Below are positions 60,101 through 64,000 of a stretch of 64,000 nucleotides of DNA, piece by piece (position 1 is the first letter of the stretch; each line of letters starts with the position of its first letter). The DNA lies in contig CM035233.1 of the NCBI GenBank assembly GCA_020226215.1, forward strand, positions 26,601,150-26,665,149. Reading direction: 5' to 3'. The notes under the pieces were generated by a model that was not told the DNA's origin, searched no databases, and saw nothing but the letters and a program-made list of their open reading frames with translations. This stretch comes from Sindora glabra. Lineage: Eukaryota > Streptophyta > Magnoliopsida > Fabales > Fabaceae. Both the position numbers and the translations under genes were made by a program.

Positions 60101-61335
60101 CTCAATTTTTCTTTGCCTAGCATGGTTGATTCTTTGTTACAAGAATTTGCTGATATTTTTCCAGAAGAAATAACATATGGATTACCTCCTTTAAGAGGTA
60201 TTAAGCATCAAATAGACTTCATTTTTGGTTCTTCCATCCTAAATAGGCTAACTTATAGAACAAATCCTAAAGAGATAAAGGAAATTCAAAGGCAAGTGGA
60301 TGAATTATTACAAAAGGCATTCATGAGAGAAACTCTTAGCCTATGTTTTGTAACTGTGATCTTAGTGCTAAAGAAAAATAAGACATGGTGCATGTGTGTT
60401 GACTATAGAGCCATCAATAAAATCACTGTAAAGTATAAATATCTTATCCCTATATTAAATTATATGCTTGATGAATTGCATGGTTGGCATATGTTTTCTA
60501 AAATTGATTCAAAAAATGGCTACTATCAAATTCACATGAAAGAAGATGATGAATGGAAAACTATTTTCAAGATAAAATATGATTTGTATGAGTGGTTTTA
60601 ACTAATGCACCCAGTACTTTTATGCGATTAATGAACCATGTCTTACATTCTTTCATTAGGAAATTTGTTATGGTTTACTTTGATGATATTTTAGTTTACA
60701 GTAAACATTTTGATAAACATGTTGAACATTTGCACTTTATGTTTAGAGTTTTAAAGGAAAATAAATTGTATGCAAATCTTAAGAAGTGTTCATTTTACAT
60801 GGAATCTATTATGTTTCTAGGTTTGTTATTAGTTCAAAAGGAATAAGTGTTGATGAAAAGAAAGTCAAGGCAATTAGAGATTGATCTACCCCTAAGAATG
60901 CAAATAAGGTAAGAAGCTTTCATGATTTAGCAAGTTTTTATAGAAGGTTTGTAAAAAAATTTAGTTCTATTCCAACACCTTTAAATGAACTTGTAAAAAA
61001 GAATGTTACATTCAAATAGGATGATATGCATGAATAGACTTTTAATACCTTGAAGGAAAAATTGACCAATGCTCCATTATTGTGTTTGCCTAATTTTGAT
61101 AAAGCTTTTAAAGTTGAACATGATGCTTCTAAAGTTGGAATAGGAGCTATACTGATATAGGTCTCCAAACTAATTGCATACTTTAGTGAAAAGCTTAGTG
61201 AGGTAGCATTGAATTATCCTACTTCTAATAAGGAGCTCTATGCATTGGTGAAAACATTGCAAACTTGGCAAGATTACTTATAGTTAAAGGAGTTTATCAT
61301 TCATTTGGATCATTAAAGCTTGAAGTTTCTGAAAT
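60100..61335 (+). pseudogene. Gypsy reverse transcriptase-RNase H pseudogene segment
   Basis: RT domains in order: YGLPPLRGIKHQIDFI (60,176), YRTNPKEIKEIQRQVDELL, MCVDYRAINKITVKY (60,393), first catalytic Asp in FSKIDSKNGYYQIHM (60,498), LTNAPSTFMRLMN (60,595), active site YFDDILVYSKHFDKHVEHL (60,679) intact, then SFHDLASFYRRFVKKF (60,920). RNase H: KVEHDASKVGIGA (61,110), YFSEKLSEVALNYPT, SNKELYALVKTLQTWQ (61,222). A deletion/frameshift at about 60,598 removes the VMPFG part of the YEWLVMPFG motif, and stops occur at about 60,884, 61,018, 61,036, 61,158 and 61,280. Clear Ty3/gypsy order and motifs; probably a chromovirus, clade uncertain. Confidence 0.9.
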
Positions 61336-62566
61336 CCCAAGGTAAGCTTCCAAAGAGACACACTAAGTGGTTAGAGTACATTGAGATATTTCCTTATGTA
61401 ATCAAATACAAGAATGGTAAGAAAAACATTATGGCTGATGCACTGTCTAAGAGGTACACATTACTTACTTCTTTACAAACTAAATTAGTTAGTTTTAAAC
61501 ATATTATGGACTTGTATTCAATGATTTTGATTTTGGCCAAGTGTAGGATTCTTGTTCTAAGCATGCTTATGAGGATTATTATAGGCATGATAATTTCTTG
61601 TTTGAGAAAAAATAAATTGCATGTCCCTATATGTTCCTTACATGAAATGCTGGTTAGAGAAACTCATGGTGGTGGATTAATAGGACATTTTAGTGTGCAA
61701 AAGACTTTAAAGATTCTATTTGAGCATTTCTATTGGCCTAACATGAAGTGAGATGTGCAATCTATTTATGATAAGTGCATAACATGTAAACAAGCTAAAT
61801 CTAAAGTCATGCTTCATGGTTTCTATACACCTTTACCTGTACCTAATCAACCTGGGACTAATATCTTCATGGATTTTGTGCTAAGATTACCTAAAACTGA
61901 AGGTGGAAAAGATAGCATATTTGTTATTATTGATAGGTTTAGCAAAATGGCACATTTTATTGCATGTTCTAAAATCAATAATAAAACACATATTGTTAAT
62001 TTTTTCTTTAAAGAAGTAGTATGCTTACATGGCTTGCCAAAAATAATAGTAAGTGATAGAGATGTTGGGTTCCTCAATCACTTTTGGCATACTTTATGGA
62101 GTCAGCTTAGAACTAAACTCTTATTTTCTACTATTACACATCCTCAAATAGATGGACAAATTGAAATAGTTAATAAGACACTTGCTACTTTGTTACACGC
62201 TATCATTCAAACGAATTTGAAAAAATTAGGAGAGATGTTTGCCACATGTTAAGTTTGCTTATAATAGAACTGTTCATTCTATTACTTATTATTCTTTATT
62301 TAAAGTTATGTATGGCTTTAATCCCTGATTCCATTGGATATCTTACCTTTGCCTACTAATGAATATGGTAATTTGGATGTTATGCATAAGGTAAATTTTA
62401 TTAGGGAGTTGCATGCAAGAGTTTAAGCTAACATTAAGAGAAAGAATGAGCAATACTTAAAACAAGTCAATAAAGGGCATGCCAAAGTTATTTTTAAACC
62501 TAGAGATTTGGTTTTGAGTTCATATGCGAAAGGAAAGGTTCCCTACACAACAAAAATCCAAGTTAC
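61336..62566 (+). pseudogene. Gypsy integrase pseudogene segment (broken by solo LTR)
   Basis: RNase H-integrase connection with IEIFPYVIKYKNGKKNIMAD (61,380) and ALSKRY. HHCC zinc finger: ETHGGGLIGHFSVQKTL (61,659), then CITCKQAKSK (61,778) after a Arg-to-stop at 61,749. Core: Asp in NIFMDFVLRLPKTEGGKDS (61,861), Asp in IIVSDRDVGFLNHFW (62,044), Glu in DGQIEIVNKTLATLLHA (62,152): DDE triad intact. Frameshift at about 62,235, then HVKFAYNRTVHSI (62,244) continues in the new frame. The C-terminal region before the break reads YPTQQKSKL-like at 62,530-62,565 and resumes after the solo LTR. Confidence 0.9.
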
Positions 62567-63940
62567 TGTTAGTGTATATGCCCTAAAATTAATCATATTG
62601 GTGATTGTAATTTTGAATCATATTATTTTAATGATAATTTCAATTATTATATTTGTATATATTGTCTGCATAATATATTTAATTATGATAATAACCTTAG
62701 AATAATTGTATTCTTAAATGTCCCTAATCATATATTATTGTGGATTAGGTTGTTTTGATATGTTAAGACTAGCATGTGTGAAGACTTATATGGGATATTA
62801 AGTTTACACATGAGTGCAAGTTAGAGAAGTTGTATATTGGACTGACCCATCTTAAGAACACTACATAGATCGTTATATAAGTGTCATGAGTGGTTCTTAG
62901 TGATCATTATTAATATGGTCCTTTGACCTGAGATCACCAAGGTTCCTTACATGTGAGTTTCATATTTTGACACTATTCTAGTCACTCATGGTTGAGTGAA
63001 TGCAAGGGTAGATATTGGATATGTCACATATCATGCGGAGGGGTTTGTGTGATCAAGATGGAATTTGTCCCTCCTATATAACAGGAGTAACATATGTGGG
63101 CCCCTTGATTAAGTAAAACTGAGAAAATGCATGGCCATGCTCAGATGAATTGACATGGGATGTTGATTACATTTGTTTCAGTCAGCTTACTTAAGAATCA
63201 AGAAACCTCAAGATTAGGCTATACGAGAATGACACGATCCATGTCTCGTGCTTAATTTAGATGTACAGGACAAAAGGACATAAGTGATGATCACGTGTAA
63301 AGGTTTAATCAAATCACCGACTTTCTCATTACTTGGGTAACAATGATGTGTTGCTAGACACCGATCATTTTTTATGATCATTAATACGATTAATGATCAT
63401 TACCAATGTAATAAGAGCTTATAGGTCGCACACTTAAAGCCTAGTGAATTTAAAATTAATGGACCAAATTATTTGGGCTTAATATTTAGGAATTCATGTT
63501 ATAATTATAAGGCCCAATACTAAACCTATAATTGTACATGGAATAAAGCCCAAATAGGTTAGGATTTTCTAAGCACCTATTTAAATAGGCTTGTTAGGTA
63601 ATAATAGTTAATTCATTATTATTCATGCATCCTAAGCATAGAAAAATCCTAACACCTCTCCTTGACCAAAACCCTTGAAGAGGCATAGCTAGCACTATGA
63701 GGAAAAAGGAAAACAATTCCAACCGGTGTTCATGTGGACATCCATCGGTGATTCGCGGGTTCGTGTGGATACCTTAGAGTCTTCGACCAAAAAAGAAGCT
63801 GAAGAGGTGATCAAGGACGGAGTTCTAGAGTCATCACAAAGGTATTCAACAAATCCTTATTTTGATTTAACATTTTTGCATGGATCCGGTGGATGGAATC
63901 GGTTTATTTTGCTCCGCTTGTATGGCTCCCAATCCCAACA
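62567..63940 (+). mobile_element. Solo LTR, copia family, inside gypsy pol
   Basis: 1374 bp, start TGTTAGTGTATATGCCC, end CTCCCAATCCCAACA, in the opposite orientation to the complete element's LTRs. A perfect 5-bp duplication GTTAC (62,562-62,566 and 63,941-63,945) flanks it. Removing it restores the gypsy pol frame. It shares the palindrome at 63,576-63,589. The open frame at 62,508-62,705 runs across the junction and is an artefact. Confidence 0.95.
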
Positions 63941-63945
63941 GTTAC

Positions 63946-64000
63946 AACCTAGAGGAGATTGGCTATTTCAAGTTTTAGAGAAAATCAATAACAATGGCTA
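63946..64000 (+). pseudogene. Gypsy pol, C-terminal integrase region continuing off the window
   Basis: Reads PRGDWLFQVLEKINNNG in the frame continuing from 62,561, the conserved (K)LxPRGDGPFxVLExINDNAY region at the C-terminal end of gypsy integrases, with Gly-Pro changed to Trp-Leu. The rest of the element, including its 3' LTR, is beyond the window. Confidence 0.85.

Noticed and set aside
59830..60123. Minus-strand open frame of 97 codons, Phe/Leu-rich
   Set aside because: Antisense shadow of the Lys/Glu-rich protease-RT linker of the gypsy element.
1..64000. tRNA, rRNA, telomere, satellite or organellar DNA
   Set aside because: No cloverleaf-like gene, rRNA core motif, TTTAGGG array, tandem satellite or organellar coding sequence was recognised on reading both strands; a covariance-model scan would be decisive.

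Overview
This window looks like plant nuclear heterochromatin or gene-poor intergenic DNA, very probably from a eudicot. It is strongly AT-rich, has no convincing host gene, tRNA, rRNA or organellar insert, and is built almost entirely from nested, decaying transposable elements. All recognisable long proteins are transposon proteins: Ty1/copia, Ty3/gypsy, Athila/Tat-type gypsy, hAT and MULE (with a Ulp1-type protease gene). Every one carries stop codons, frameshifts or lost catalytic residues, so nothing here appears able to move by itself.

Layout. 0.4-3.0 kb: non-coding repeats like those of CACTA transposons. 3.2-4.6 kb: a solo copia LTR with target duplication TATAT. 5.0-8.8 kb: an hAT transposase pseudogene (minus strand) split by a solo Athila/Tat LTR. 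9.3-12.7 kb: the 3' end of a minus-strand chromovirus-like element whose LTR holds another solo copia LTR (target GTGAA). 12.7-37.0 kb: one Athila/Tat-type element (plus strand). Its 5' LTR is split by a 3.6 kb solo LTR (TGTAACA...TGACA), its gag is split by two MITEs, and its 3' untranslated region is split by a second copy of that solo LTR, which is in turn split by a 9.9 kb MULE. 37.0-40.5 kb: reverse-oriented Tat LTR and 3' sequence. 40.73-46.18 kb: a non-autonomous CACTA element with TGA target duplications and a nested Tat solo LTR. 48.2-64.0 kb: a Ty3/gypsy element running off the right edge, into which a complete copia element (51,079-59,430, minus strand, target GCAAC) and, later in pol, a solo LTR of the same copia family (target GTTAC) have inserted.

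The most unusual object is the MULE at 24,703-34,578. It encodes a MuDR-type transposase on the plus strand and a Ulp1-like cysteine protease on the minus strand, and lacks visible terminal inverted repeats. Its introns and intergenic DNA are saturated with a short palindrome, core AGTAACATGTTACT, that is largely absent from its exons and was not noticed in the rest of the window. Its borders are fixed by comparison with an uninterrupted copy of the host LTR in the same window. The arrangement resembles, by analogy only, VANDAL-type MULEs whose element-encoded anti-silencing proteins bind short repeated motifs.

Coordinates of LTR ends with target duplications were read directly; domain borders inside pseudogenes are approximate.
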